Assembly: GCA_934178345.1 (NCBI GenBank)
Contig: CAKPQG010000032.1
Location: 1 to 16,498 of the forward strand
Length of the DNA: 16,498 nucleotides
Direction of reading: 5' to 3'
DNA from: an uncultured Dialister sp.
GTDB lineage: Bacteria > Bacillota > Negativicutes > Veillonellales > Dialisteraceae
How positions within the stretch are numbered: position 1 is the first letter of the stretch; each line of letters begins with the position of its first letter. Below, in pieces: positions 1 through 7,259 of this stretch. A model generated the notes under the pieces. It did no database searches. It was not told the DNA's origin and saw only the letters and a program-made list of their open reading frames with translations. The position numbers and the translations under genes are program-made.

Positions 1-95
1 ATAGGGTGACTATGGCATGAAAGACAGCTGGGATAAGGTTTCCCGGTCACTCCTATGAGAGCTGCAAGTCCCCGCGGCAGATGGAACGCGAAAAT

Positions 96-125
96 GAGAT
101 GATCGTTATTTCACATCGTCTTTTT
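96..125 (+). terminator. weak terminator-like hairpin upstream of ctsR
   Basis: Left arm AGATGAT (97-103) pairs with ATCGTCT (115-121), with one G-U pair, and is followed by five T residues. It could end a transcript entering from before position 1. The stem is short and the loop long, so this is tentative. The rest of 1-190 holds no open reading frame on either strand that looks real and no RNA family I can name. Confidence 0.35.
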
Positions 126-191
126 GGGTGGCCTGACATGAGGGATGATTCAGCCATCAAAAGTTGGAAAAAGAATAAATCAAAAAGGCTA

Positions 192-219
192 TTGACTATT
201 TGACTATTTGATGTATAAT
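192..219 (+). promoter_or_regulatory. ctsR operon promoter with tandem 8-bp repeats over the -35
   Basis: A -35 TTGACT (192-197) and -10 TATAAT (214-219) are separated by 16 bp, a good vegetative promoter about 40 bp before the ctsR start. The -35 lies in a direct repeat of period 8 (TTGACTAT, TTGACTAT, then TTGATGTA; 192-215). Read on the other strand this gives AGTCAAA-type heptads, which resemble the RGTCAAA half-sites bound by CtsR. The spacing is 1 bp rather than the usual 3 bp, so autoregulation by CtsR here is plausible but not proven. One more AGGTCAA sits at 241-247. Confidence 0.7.
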
Positions 220-266
220 AGATTACAGAAATAAGGTAAGAGGTCAAGCGGAAAGTGGTGAGCGAT

Positions 267-791
267 ATGAATAGCACGATGCTATCTGATAAAATAGAAA
301 ATTTCATTCTGGATCTGATGGATAAGCAAAATACAGACCAGCTGCTGCTAAAGCGCAAAGAGGTGGCAGACCGGCTCGCGTGTGCGCCTTCACAGGTGAC
401 GTATGTGATCAATACGAGATTCTCCGCCAATGATCGATTCATTGTCGAGTCACGGCGGGGGAGCGGTGGATATATCAAGATCTCCCTGCGCCCTGTCGAG
501 CGTGAGGAGGTGCCGGACTACTACCATCGGCTGAAGGCGGCAGCGAGCCAGTACCAGAACGAAAAGTCAAATCATCAAACAAAAGACAAACCGGTATCTC
601 AGGAGGAGATAGAAAACGGCCTTCGGGGATATTTCCAGATGCTTTTGAATTACGACATTATTTCCGAGCGTGAGTATCGGCTGATGTATGCGATGACGCA
701 CACGATGCTGGAGTATTGTCCGGAAGGACACCGAAAGGAAGCTGGACGGACGATGATCCATCGCATCGAGTGGGCGCTGAAAGGAGAATAA
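267..791 (+). CDS. ctsR: CtsR, transcriptional repressor of class III heat-shock genes
   Basis: CtsR represses clp genes until heat or protein damage inactivates it. The protein (174 aa from ATG 267) shows the family pattern: an N-terminal helix beginning LSDKIENFI, a helix-turn-helix region with the hallmark PSQVTYVINTRF, and a glycine-rich wing ESRRGSGGYIKI that inserts into the DNA groove. A C-terminal helical dimer domain includes ISEREYRLM. ATG 267 is preferred because AGTGGTGA lies 5 nt upstream as a Shine-Dalgarno; GTG 255 and GTG 258 are in-frame alternatives. It is the first gene of the ctsR-mcsA-clpC operon, ending 2 nt before mcsA. Its 174 aa exceed the roughly 154 of the Bacillus protein, the surplus lying in the linker around residues 95-115. 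Identity is secure from motifs and context. Confidence 0.93.
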   Translation: MNSTMLSDKIENFILDLMDKQNTDQLLLKRKEVADRLACAPSQVTYVINTRFSANDRFIVESRRGSGGYIKISLRPVEREEVPDYYHRLKAAASQYQNEKSNHQTKDKPVSQEEIENGLRGYFQMLLNYDIISEREYRLMYAMTHTMLEYCPEGHRKEAGRTMIHRIEWALKGE

Positions 792-793
792 AT

Positions 794-1306
794 ATGCTTT
801 GTGAACGCTGTCATGCACATCCTGCCACCGTTCATATGGTGCAGGTGGTGAACGGACATAGAAAAGAGGAGCATCTCTGCAGTGAGTGTGCAGAGAAAGA
901 GCATGTTTTTCAGAAGGAGCAGAGCTTCTTTGGAAGTGGATTCTTTGACAGTCCGCTGGATCATTTCTTCGGCGGCTCGATGCTTGGGCATCTCTTAGAA
1001 GACCCCTTCGGGACCCGCACGCTGGAAGATCAGGGCGGACAATTCATCGAAGTCAGCCCGGAAAAGCTGCCGGAGAATGAAGACGGCTACGATCGCTTCA
1101 AAGAGTCCATCCGTCCGTCGTTCCAGAAAGGGAAGAATGAAATTCCCGTCAATGAATCGAAGGCCAAAGAAAAGGCGGATGCTCCGGCGGAGAGCGAGGA
1201 GCTGCAAGCCTTGCGAAAGGAGCTCAAGAGCTGCGTCGATCGCGAAGACTTCGAGCGTGCCTGCGAGGTCAGAGATAAGATCAAGGCGATTGAAGGAAAG
1301 AAATGA
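794..1306 (+). CDS. mcsA: McsA-like protein with one zinc module and a UVR domain (shortened)
   Basis: In Bacillus-type bacteria McsA binds zinc, activates the arginine kinase McsB and links it to ClpC and CtsR. This 170-aa protein starts MLCERCHAHPATVHMVQVVN, with Cys3-x2-Cys6 and Cys29-x2-Cys32 forming one zinc site. It ends with a UVR domain (about 132-168: ELQALRKELKSCVDREDFER). The middle (about 40-130) is acidic and low in complexity. The second pair of Cys-x2-Cys motifs found in Bacillus McsA is missing; the only other cysteines are in the UVR helices. mcsB, normally next, is also absent. AAGGAG at 781-786 serves as the ribosome binding site inside the end of ctsR, so translation is probably coupled. 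The stop codon abuts a repeat fragment. Function without McsB is uncertain; it may be a ClpC cofactor or CtsR modulator. Confidence 0.88.
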   Translation: MLCERCHAHPATVHMVQVVNGHRKEEHLCSECAEKEHVFQKEQSFFGSGFFDSPLDHFFGGSMLGHLLEDPFGTRTLEDQGGQFIEVSPEKLPENEDGYDRFKESIRPSFQKGKNEIPVNESKAKEKADAPAESEELQALRKELKSCVDREDFERACEVRDKIKAIEGKK

Positions 1307-1351
1307 GTGACTGGTGACCGAAATACCACCTTCATTTCTAATTTCTCATTT
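1307..1351. repeat. short fragment of the modular intergenic repeat
   Basis: Directly after the mcsA stop, GTGACTGGTGACC (1307-1319) is followed by ACCTTCA and heptamer-type units CATTTCT, AATTTCT, CATTT (1332-1350). Both parts recur in the larger intergenic repeats downstream. The fragment lies inside the ctsR-mcsA-clpC operon and does not form a terminator. Confidence 0.6.
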
Positions 1352-1383
1352 AATATAAACCCCAAAACAAAGGAGGGATTTCT

Positions 1384-3792
1384 ATGGAAGACAGATATAC
1401 AGATGGTGTAAAAAATGCCTGGAAATTTGCAGGAGAAGAGGCTTCGAAGCTGGGCAGTGATTATGTGGGGACCGAGCATCTGCTTTTGGGCATTGCCCAC
1501 GAAAAAGATTCGGCCGGCGGCAAGATCCTGAATTCGCTCGGCGTGACCGTAGAGGCGGTGGAGCCGCTGCTTGCCGGGCAGGGGAGGAGCGGCTTCTTCT
1601 CTCGCCGTGAGCTGTATGTAGCGCCGCGGACGAAACGGGTGTTGGAAATGGCACTGGAGGAAGCCAATGATCTTGGCAATTCCTTCGTCGGCACGGAGCA
1701 TCTGCTGCTTGCCATTCTGCGGGAAGGCAGCGGCGTTGCGATGCAGATCCTGGAGCATTTCGGCGTGACACAGGAGAAGCTGCAGAAAGCCTTCGATACC
1801 TATATTTCGGAAGACGGAAATGGAGAAGGCAGTGCAGAGCTGGGAGAGATGAGTGATTTTGCCATCGACCTCAATGAAAAAGCCAAACAGGGCAAGATCG
1901 ACCCTGTCATCGGACGCCAGACGGAGATCAATCGTGTGATCCAGATCCTGTCCCGCAGAAATAAAAACAATCCTGTCCTCATCGGTGAGCCGGGCGTAGG
2001 CAAGACAGCCATCGCAGAAGGGCTTGCACAGCGGATCGTTTCTCATGATGTGCCGGAGATCCTGAAGGACTGCCATGTGATTTCTCTCAATATGTCCTCC
2101 GTCGTCGCCGGTACCAAGTACAGAGGCGAATTTGAGGAACGGCTGAAAAAAGTCATTGATGAAGTGAAGAAACATAAAGACTGGATCCTTTTCGTCGATG
2201 AACTGCATACACTGGTGGGCGCAGGCTCGACGGAAGGCTCCATGGATGCAGCCAATATCATGAAACCGGCTCTGGCACGCGGGGAGCTGCGCTGCATCGG
2301 TGCGACCACTTTGAAAGAATATAAGAAGTATATCGAAAAGGATGCTGCTTTGGAACGTCGGTTCCAGCCGGTCAAAGTCGGTGAACCGACACCGGAAGAT
2401 ACGCTGAAGATCTTGAAGGGTCTGCGTGATCGCTACGAAGCCTTTCATAAAGCAAAGATCACCGATGAAGCAATGAAAGCGGCTGTCGAACTTTCCGGTC
2501 GTTACATCACGGATCGTTTCCAGCCTGATAAAGCCATCGATGTCATCGATGAAGCCGCCGCCAAGGTCCGCATGGAAGCGTCTTCGACACCGGATGCGCT
2601 GAAGGAGAAGGAAGAAAAGCTGGCCTCCCTTTTGAAAGAAAAGGAAGCGGCTGTGGCTTCGCAGGATTTTGAAAAAGCCGCCGAGTATCGTGATGCTGCC
2701 AAGAAGATGCAGAGTGAGATCGCCCTCATGAAGAAGGATTGGAAGGGTGCGGATCATGATGATCTTAAAGTCACGGAAGAAGATGTGGCAGAAGTCGTCG
2801 CTAAATGGACGGGGGTACCGCTGCAGAATCTGAAGAAGAGCGACTCTGAGCGCCTGCTCCATCTGGAAGAAGAGCTGCATAAGAGAGTGGTCGGTCAGGA
2901 TGAGGCTGTCCATGCCGTTGCCACGGCGATCCGTCGTGCGCGTGCCGGCATGAAGGATCCGAAACGTCCGATCGGTTCCTTCCTCTTCCTCGGCTCGACC
3001 GGTGTCGGCAAGACCGAGCTGGCCAGAGCGCTCGCTGAATGCATGTTTGGCAGTGAGAAAAATATGATTCGTTTCGATATGTCGGAATACATGGAGAAAC
3101 ACGAAGTGTCCCGTCTCGTCGGTGCGCCTCCAGGATATGTCGGCTATGAAGAAGGCGGCCAGCTGACCGATGCCGTGAGAAAGACGCCGTACAGTGTCAT
3201 CCTCTTCGATGAAGTCGAAAAGGCGCATCCGGATTTCTTCAATATCCTTCTGCAGGTACTCGATGATGGTCGTCTGACCGATGGTCAGGGCCGCACCGTG
3301 GACTTCACGAATGCTGTCATCATCATGACCAGTAACCTTGGCTCTGCCCTCTTGAAAAACCAGATGAAGAAACTGGGATTCAAAGCAGAGGACAAAGGCG
3401 AGAAGAAGGAAACCTTCGAGGATGTGAAGAAGCTGATGATGGATGAAGTGAAACACACGCTCCGTCCGGAATTCATCAACCGTATCGATGAGATCATCGT
3501 ATTCCATCCGCTCACTGCTTCCGATCTTTCCTCTATCGTGAACCTGATGCTTGCCAAGGTCGGCGAGAAGCTCGCGCACTTCGAAGTGAAGCTCGATGCC
3601 AGCGAAGAAGCGAAAAAGCTCCTCATCGATCATGGTACCGATGTGGAATACGGTGCCCGTCCGCTGCGCCGCACCATCCAGAAAGAAGTCGAAGACCCGA
3701 TCTCCGAGCTCATTCTGCAGGAGGGACTCGAAAAGAAGAAAGTCCTCCATATGGATGCCAAGGATGGCAAGCTGACTTTCCACGCGGAATGA
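1384..3792 (+). CDS. clpC: ClpC, HSP100 AAA+ unfoldase
   Basis: ClpC unfolds proteins and feeds them to the ClpP peptidase in the cytoplasm. The 802-aa protein has all domains. Two N-terminal Clp_N repeats each contain an (S/N)xxVGTEHLLL motif (about 25-36 and 99-110). AAA-1 has Walker A GEPGVGKT (201-208) and Walker B acidic pair D272-E273. A middle coiled-coil/UVR segment spans about 410-446. AAA-2 has Walker A GSTGVGKT (537-544) and DEVEKAH from D609, followed by a C-terminal D2-small domain. An LGF tripeptide at 664-666, after MTSNLGS, matches the ClpP-docking loop. A strong AGGAGGG lies 6 nt before ATG 1384. It is last in the operon, and the terminator follows within about 30 nt. The adaptor kinase gene mcsB is not beside it. 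Confidence 0.98.
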   Translation: MEDRYTDGVKNAWKFAGEEASKLGSDYVGTEHLLLGIAHEKDSAGGKILNSLGVTVEAVEPLLAGQGRSGFFSRRELYVAPRTKRVLEMALEEANDLGNSFVGTEHLLLAILREGSGVAMQILEHFGVTQEKLQKAFDTYISEDGNGEGSAELGEMSDFAIDLNEKAKQGKIDPVIGRQTEINRVIQILSRRNKNNPVLIGEPGVGKTAIAEGLAQRIVSHDVPEILKDCHVISLNMSSVVAGTKYRGEFEERLKKVIDEVKKHKDWILFVDELHTLVGAGSTEGSMDAANIMKPALARGELRCIGATTLKEYKKYIEKDAALERRFQPVKVGEPTPEDTLKILKGLRDRYEAFHKAKITDEAMKAAVELSGRYITDRFQPDKAIDVIDEAAAKVRMEASSTPDALKEKEEKLASLLKEKEAAVASQDFEKAAEYRDAAKKMQSEIALMKKDWKGADHDDLKVTEEDVAEVVAKWTGVPLQNLKKSDSERLLHLEEELHKRVVGQDEAVHAVATAIRRARAGMKDPKRPIGSFLFLGSTGVGKTELARALAECMFGSEKNMIRFDMSEYMEKHEVSRLVGAPPGYVGYEEGGQLTDAVRKTPYSVILFDEVEKAHPDFFNILLQVLDDGRLTDGQGRTVDFTNAVIIMTSNLGSALLKNQMKKLGFKAEDKGEKKETFEDVKKLMMDEVKHTLRPEFINRIDEIIVFHPLTASDLSSIVNLMLAKVGEKLAHFEVKLDASEEAKKLLIDHGTDVEYGARPLRRTIQKEVEDPISELILQEGLEKKKVLHMDAKDGKLTFHAE

Positions 3793-3822
3793 TGCCATCG
3801 CCTTTAGGCAGATGATATAATA

Positions 3823-3868
3823 AGAGTGCAATGGGAATGTAGTAGACATTTCCCGTTGCACTCTTTTT
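3823..3868 (+). terminator. rho-independent terminator of ctsR-mcsA-clpC
   Basis: A 15-bp stem pairs 3823-3837 (AGAGTGCAATGGGAA) with 3850-3864 (TTCCCGTTGCACTCT). It has one G-U pair, a 12-nt loop and a T-rich tail. It is the only good stop signal for the stress operon. Confidence 0.9.
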
Positions 3869-3876
3869 GTGTTTTT

Positions 3877-4012
3877 AGGGGTTCAAAGGGGTCTCTGGGG
3901 TCTGAAGGTTCGACGGGGAAGGTGCGGCGCGAAGCGCCGAATGATAAAATTGCGGCGAAGCCGCCACCACCACTCCTCACTTCTCACTCCTCACTCCTCA
4001 CTCCTAACTTTG
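3877..4012. repeat. composite repeat: 9-bp array, two GC hairpins, 7-bp array
   Basis: Positions 3877-3921 are five degenerate 9-bp units (AGGGGTTCA, AAGGGGTCT, CTGGGGTCT, GAAGGTTCG, ACGGGGAAG). Then come the hairpins CGGCGC-GAA-GCGCCG (3925-3939) and GCGGC-GAA-GCCGC (3952-3964). Positions 3971-4012 are six 7-bp units (CACTCCT, CACTTCT, CACTCCT three times, AACTTTG). The hairpin-plus-heptamer order is the reverse-strand form of the module seen at 5506-5543 and 10000-10051. It fills the gap between the clpC terminator and radA. Confidence 0.8.
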
Positions 4013-4017
4013 AGAAA

Positions 4018-4046
4018 TTGTATAGCGTACTGATGAACGATATGAT
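4018..4046 (+). promoter_or_regulatory. possible radA promoter
   Basis: TTGTAT (4018-4023) and TATGAT (4041-4046) are 17 bp apart, just past the end of the heptamer array. The -35 is poor (3 of 6) and the -10 good. A promoter is needed here because a strong terminator precedes radA, but the +1 would lie close to the AAGGAG ribosome binding site, leaving a very short leader. Confidence 0.3.
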
Positions 4047-4064
4047 GATAAAGGAGATACGTCC

Positions 4065-5453
4065 ATGGCCAAGAACCGAACCAAATTCGTCTGCTCGAAC
4101 TGCGGGGCAGAGACTGTGAGATGGATGGGGCGATGCCCGCAGTGCGGCTCATGGAATACACTCGAGGAGACGGTAGAGGAAGTCCTCCCCAAGCAGCTGC
4201 GGACGACGCATGAGGTGGTCAGCGGCAAGCGTCCGCAGAAACTCTCGGAAGTGAATCTGGAAAACCATGAACGCATGCAGCTGGCGATGCCCGAGGTCGA
4301 TCGTCCGCTCGGAGGCGGCGTCGTACCCGGCTCCGTCATCCTTTGGGGCGGAGAGCCGGGGATCGGCAAGTCGACACTGATTCTCCAGGTCTGCCACGCC
4401 ATGGCAAAGGCGGGGCGGAGCGTCCTTTATGCGAGCGGGGAAGAGTCCGAAGCGCAGATCAAGATGCGCGCCGAAAGACTCGGCGCTGCTGATGACGATC
4501 TCTTCGTCTATTCCGGCGGCAATCTGGATGCCATCGTCTCTGAGGCTGAGAAAGAAAAGCCATCCATGCTGGTCATCGACTCCATCCAGACGATGTATCT
4601 TTCTGCCAATGAATCCCCGATGGGAAGTCCTGCGCAGATCCGCGACTGCACCGCCGTACTTGTGCGCCTCGCGAAAAGTGAGAATATCGCTGTCATGATC
4701 ATCGGTCATGTGACGAAGGAAGGAAATCTCGCGGGACCGCGCATCTTGGAGCACATGGTCGACGTGGTCTTCTACTTGGAAGGCGACCGCAGCTACCAGT
4801 TCCGCGTGCTGAGGACGGTGAAAAACCGTTTCGGCTCCACTGCCGAGTCCGGGCTCTTCGTCATGGAGGGGCAGGGGCTCAAAGGGATCGAAGACCCGTC
4901 GAAATACCTGCTTCGTGACCGCACGAGCCAGACACCGGGTCAGGCTGTCGTCGCCTGCATGGAGGGACTGCGACCTGTCCTTGTAGAGATCCAAGCGCTC
5001 ACCGTACACTCGGTCCTTGCCATCCCGCGCCGCATCGCGGCGGGCTATGACTACAACCGCATGATCATCCTTCTCGCCGTCTTGGAACGCCGCGGGCGTA
5101 TCCCTTTCTCGACCGAAGATGTGTACCTCAATGTGGCAGGCGGTTTCCGTGTGAAGGAAACTGCCGCCGACCTGGCTGTCGCGCTCTCACTGATCTCCGT
5201 CAGAGGCGACGCCCCTATCCCGCAGAACCTCATGGCACTCGGAGAGATCGGTCTTACCGGAGAGATCATGCCTGTTTCCCGTGTCACTCTTCGTCTCAAA
5301 GAAGCACTCAAGATGAAATTTACCCATTTCATCCTGTCGGAACGCAATAAAAAAGAAGTCCTTGCCTATTATGAAGCGCATCATCTGGACGAGGTCAGAG
5401 AACATACCGTCTTCGTCAGAAATCTGAAAGACTTGATGGAAGCCGTGAAGTAG
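4065..5453 (+). CDS. radA: RadA/Sms, DNA repair and recombination ATPase
   Basis: RadA is a hexameric DnaB-like motor that promotes branch migration in recombination and natural transformation. The 462-aa protein has a C4 zinc finger (C10, C13, C24, C27), a RecA-like core with Walker A GEPGIGKS (96-103), and the family-specific KNRFGS motif (253-258). Its C-terminal LonC-type domain contains LNVAGGFRVKETAADLAVAL and GEIGLTGEIMPVSR. Length matches the family (Bacillus about 458 aa). The start is set by AAGGAG at 4051-4056. It stands apart from clpC and from the next gene. disA, which usually follows radA in Firmicutes, is absent. Its role in transformation fits the presence of comEA-comEC later in the window. 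Confidence 0.97.
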   Translation: MAKNRTKFVCSNCGAETVRWMGRCPQCGSWNTLEETVEEVLPKQLRTTHEVVSGKRPQKLSEVNLENHERMQLAMPEVDRPLGGGVVPGSVILWGGEPGIGKSTLILQVCHAMAKAGRSVLYASGEESEAQIKMRAERLGAADDDLFVYSGGNLDAIVSEAEKEKPSMLVIDSIQTMYLSANESPMGSPAQIRDCTAVLVRLAKSENIAVMIIGHVTKEGNLAGPRILEHMVDVVFYLEGDRSYQFRVLRTVKNRFGSTAESGLFVMEGQGLKGIEDPSKYLLRDRTSQTPGQAVVACMEGLRPVLVEIQALTVHSVLAIPRRIAAGYDYNRMIILLAVLERRGRIPFSTEDVYLNVAGGFRVKETAADLAVALSLISVRGDAPIPQNLMALGEIGLTGEIMPVSRVTLRLKEALKMKFTHFILSERNKKEVLAYYEAHHLDEVREHTVFVRNLKDLMEAVK

Positions 5454-5455
5454 GG

Positions 5456-5610
5456 GAAGTCCACGGGGCGTGCTGCTCCTTGATTTGGGGATGAAAGCTC
5501 TGTTTGAATGAGGAATGAGGAATGAAGGTGGCGGCTTTGCCGCAAGTATATATGAGGTGATGCCCGAAGGTGGTATTGAGTTACCAGTCACTTGAGACTT
5601 CTGCCTAGCT
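5456..5610 (+). repeat. modular intergenic repeat, copy C (short form)
   Basis: This copy begins just after the radA stop. It contains CACGGGGCGTGCTGCTCC, then GGGGATGAAAG. Three heptamers follow (GAATGAG, GAATGAG, GAATGAA; 5506-5526), then hairpin GCGGC-TTT-GCCGC (5531-5543) and AGTATATATGAGGTGATGCC (5546-5565). The tail (CAGTCACTTGAGACTTCTG, CTAGCTG) is shorter and more decayed than in the copies at 6979 and 9951. Same orientation as the 9951 copy. Confidence 0.8.
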
Positions 5611-5633
5611 GCTCATCCCTGCTTTCAAATTTC

Positions 5634-5683
5634 AGGGGTTGGTGCGGTGTTTCTATAGGATGAAGCGCTGCACCAACCTCTTT
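5634..5683 (+). terminator. GC-rich hairpin, possible radA terminator
   Basis: AGGGGTTGGTGC (5634-5645) pairs with GCACCAACCTCT (5670-5681), with one G-U pair, and pairing may extend inward. Only three T residues follow, so termination efficiency is doubtful. It lies between repeat copy C and a 9-bp array. Confidence 0.45.
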
Positions 5684-5719
5684 GAACCTTCTGAACGTAT
5701 AGAACCCGCTGAACCTGCC
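5684..5719. repeat. tandem 9-bp repeat array
   Basis: Four units in perfect 9-bp register are GAACCTTCT, GAACGTATA, GAACCCGCT and GAACCTGCC. On the other strand they read as GGTTC-cored nonamers like those at 3877-3921 and 14949-14984. Confidence 0.75.
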
Positions 5720-5781
5720 AACCGCAAACTGTCAATCATCAACAAAATTTTTCATTTCCGGTATAAATGAGAGCGAAAGTT

Positions 5782-5790
5782 TGCTATAAT
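5782..5790 (+). promoter_or_regulatory. extended -10 promoter for the PIN/TRAM gene
   Basis: TGCTATAAT is a perfect extended -10 element (TGn plus TATAAT). No good -35 lies 16-18 bp upstream, which is tolerated for extended -10 promoters. The leader to ATG 5878 would be about 80 nt. The same nonamer occurs before rsmD (10233-10241). Confidence 0.65.
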
Positions 5791-5877
5791 AAGATGATAC
5801 TTAAAATGTAAAAATGGACTTACTATCTGAAAAAGTTGTTTTCTACAAAAACATAGTGTAATCAAAGAGGATTCAAG

Positions 5878-6978
5878 ATGCCGGAAAAAGTATTACGATT
5901 GATATTCATCCTGCTCTTTACCGTTCTTGGCGTCGTGCTTTCCAGACAGGGCGAGTCAGTGCTGACGGCACTGCTCCCGAACTCTGTCCTGACGGAGACC
6001 ATTCTGGGGATCACCTTCATGTCTCTGGCCACGATGCTTCTGGGTGGTATTTTAGGAGCTGTCGTGGGCTGCGCTGTATCGCCCTACCTGATTTCCCGCC
6101 TTTTCGCATTGACATCGCGGATGGAGAAGTCGCTGTCTGCCATGAGTACGCAGGATCTCATCGCAGGGACGCTCGGGCTCTTTCTGGGGCTCATCATTGC
6201 AAATCTGGTCGGACTTGCTTTCAGCTCGGTGCCGTTCATCGGGCCGTATGTCTCTGTCGTACTGTCCATCGTGCTCGGGTATCTGGGGATGCATCTCGCA
6301 GTCAGCAAGAAGCCGGAGATGGTCGGCTGGTTTAAGCTGCATGCGGAAGAAAAGAGCGAGAAAAAGAAATCAAAGGAAAAACAGCGCATCGGTAAGCTGC
6401 TGGATACGAATATCATCATCGATGGACGTGTGGCAGATATTTTCCAAACCGGATTTTTGGAAGGCCCTATCGTGGTGCCTGTCTTTGTGCTGGAAGAATT
6501 GCAGAAGATCGCTGACAGCTCGGACGTACTGAAGAGGAATCGCGGCCGCCGCGGACTGGATATCCTGAACCATATGCGCAAGAAGAATCGCGATGACATC
6601 AAGATCATCACCGATGATTTCGAGGAGATCAGTGAGGTGGACTCCAAGCTCATTAAGCTCGCCCGTGAAAAGGGCTACAAGATCATCACCAATGACTACA
6701 ATCTGAATAAAGTGGCGGAGCTGCAGGGCGTCGCTGTCCTCAATGTGAATGACCTCGCCATCGCTGTGAAGCCGGCCGTCATTCCCGGCGAGCAGATCTT
6801 CGTCCAGCTTGTGAAGAATGGCAAGGAAGAAGGCCAGGGAGTCGCCTACCTTGATGACGGCACGATGATCGTTGTCGAAGACGGCAGCAAAAGCATCGGT
6901 AAGGAAGTCGCCGTCATCATTACATCGGTTCTCCAGACCTCGGCCGGGAAGATGATCTTTGCGAAGCTCGAAGAATAG
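5878..6978 (+). CDS. membrane-anchored PIN/TRAM-domain protein (YacL family)
   Basis: A 366-aa protein with about four N-terminal membrane segments (roughly 5-22, 48-72, 94-115, 120-142) and a basic linker EEKSEKKKSKEKQ. A PIN nuclease-like domain follows, with LLDTNIIIDGR (acidic D176 and D182), VFVLEELQKI and ITNDYNLNK (D273). A TRAM RNA-binding domain occupies about 300-362. Known YacL/PIN-TRAM proteins have this architecture and sit between radA/disA and ispD in Firmicutes. The PIN fold with its acidic cluster suggests a metal-dependent RNase at the inner membrane, but the substrate is not established for the family. The start has AGAGG at 5866-5870. The gene has its own extended -10 promoter and is followed by an inverted copy of the intergenic repeat. 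Confidence 0.92.
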   Translation: MPEKVLRLIFILLFTVLGVVLSRQGESVLTALLPNSVLTETILGITFMSLATMLLGGILGAVVGCAVSPYLISRLFALTSRMEKSLSAMSTQDLIAGTLGLFLGLIIANLVGLAFSSVPFIGPYVSVVLSIVLGYLGMHLAVSKKPEMVGWFKLHAEEKSEKKKSKEKQRIGKLLDTNIIIDGRVADIFQTGFLEGPIVVPVFVLEELQKIADSSDVLKRNRGRRGLDILNHMRKKNRDDIKIITDDFEEISEVDSKLIKLAREKGYKIITNDYNLNKVAELQGVAVLNVNDLAIAVKPAVIPGEQIFVQLVKNGKEEGQGVAYLDDGTMIVVEDGSKSIGKEVAVIITSVLQTSAGKMIFAKLEE

Positions 6979-7223
6979 GATTAGTAGCTAGGGATTAGGG
7001 ATTAGGAGTGACTAGTGACTGGTGACTGGTGACTGGGTGACTAAGAGACTAGGAGATTAGGAGACATCAGACATCTGACTTCTATCCTCCGGCCTTCGGG
7101 CATCGCCCCATATATATTCGCGGCGAAGCCGCCACCTTCATTTCTAATTCCTCATTCCTAATTCCTCATTCGAGCAAAGCTTTCATCCCCAATCAAGGTG
7201 CGAGCCGCCCCCACGGGCTAGCC
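6979..7223 (-). repeat. modular intergenic repeat, copy B (nearly full, inverted)
   Basis: Read on the minus strand, this matches copy A (9951-10199) module for module. It reads GGCTAGCCCGTGGGGGCG, then GGGGATGAAAG, then four heptamers (7140-7167). Next come hairpin GCGGC-TTC-GCCGC (7120-7132), ATATATATGGGGCGATGCCC, GGAGGATAGAAGTCAGATGT and a degenerate AGTCTC/AGTCAC array (plus-strand GTGACTA, GTGACTG repeats from about 7008). It ends in CCCTAATCCCTAGCTACTAA. It fills the gap between the PIN/TRAM gene and ispDF and contains the in-frame ATG 7224 rejected as the ispDF start. Confidence 0.88.
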
Positions 7224-7259
7224 ATGAACACTCAAACCCATTTAGGAGTACATGTATTT

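Noticed and set aside
61..125. Possible T-box leader (GCAGATGGAACGCG resembles the T-box sequence, followed by a terminator-like hairpin)
   Set aside because: The motif lacks bases of the AGGGTGGNACCGCG consensus, no stem I features are seen, and the downstream gene ctsR is not an amino-acid gene and has its own promoter.
1087..3861. A 924-codon open frame on the minus strand opposite clpC
   Set aside because: It mirrors clpC codons, has no recognisable domain or ribosome binding site, and clpC is unmistakable on the + strand. The frame is open because of codon bias.
3971..4012. CRISPR-like appearance of the tandem arrays
   Set aside because: Units are 7 or 9 bp with no spacers, and no cas genes are present.
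4149..5009. Minus-strand open frame opposite radA, and similar ones opposite ispDF and gltX
   Set aside because: Their composition is that of antisense shadows, with no motifs; the + strand proteins carry complete family signatures.
6979..7223. Insertion sequence or transposon
   Set aside because: No transposase frame, no terminal inverted repeats with target duplications and only about 245 bp. It may be a non-autonomous element but cannot be called one.
7224..7259. ATG 7224 as the ispDF start
   Set aside because: It sits in repeat DNA without a ribosome binding site. ATG 7260 has AGGAG upstream and gives the normal IspD N-terminus.
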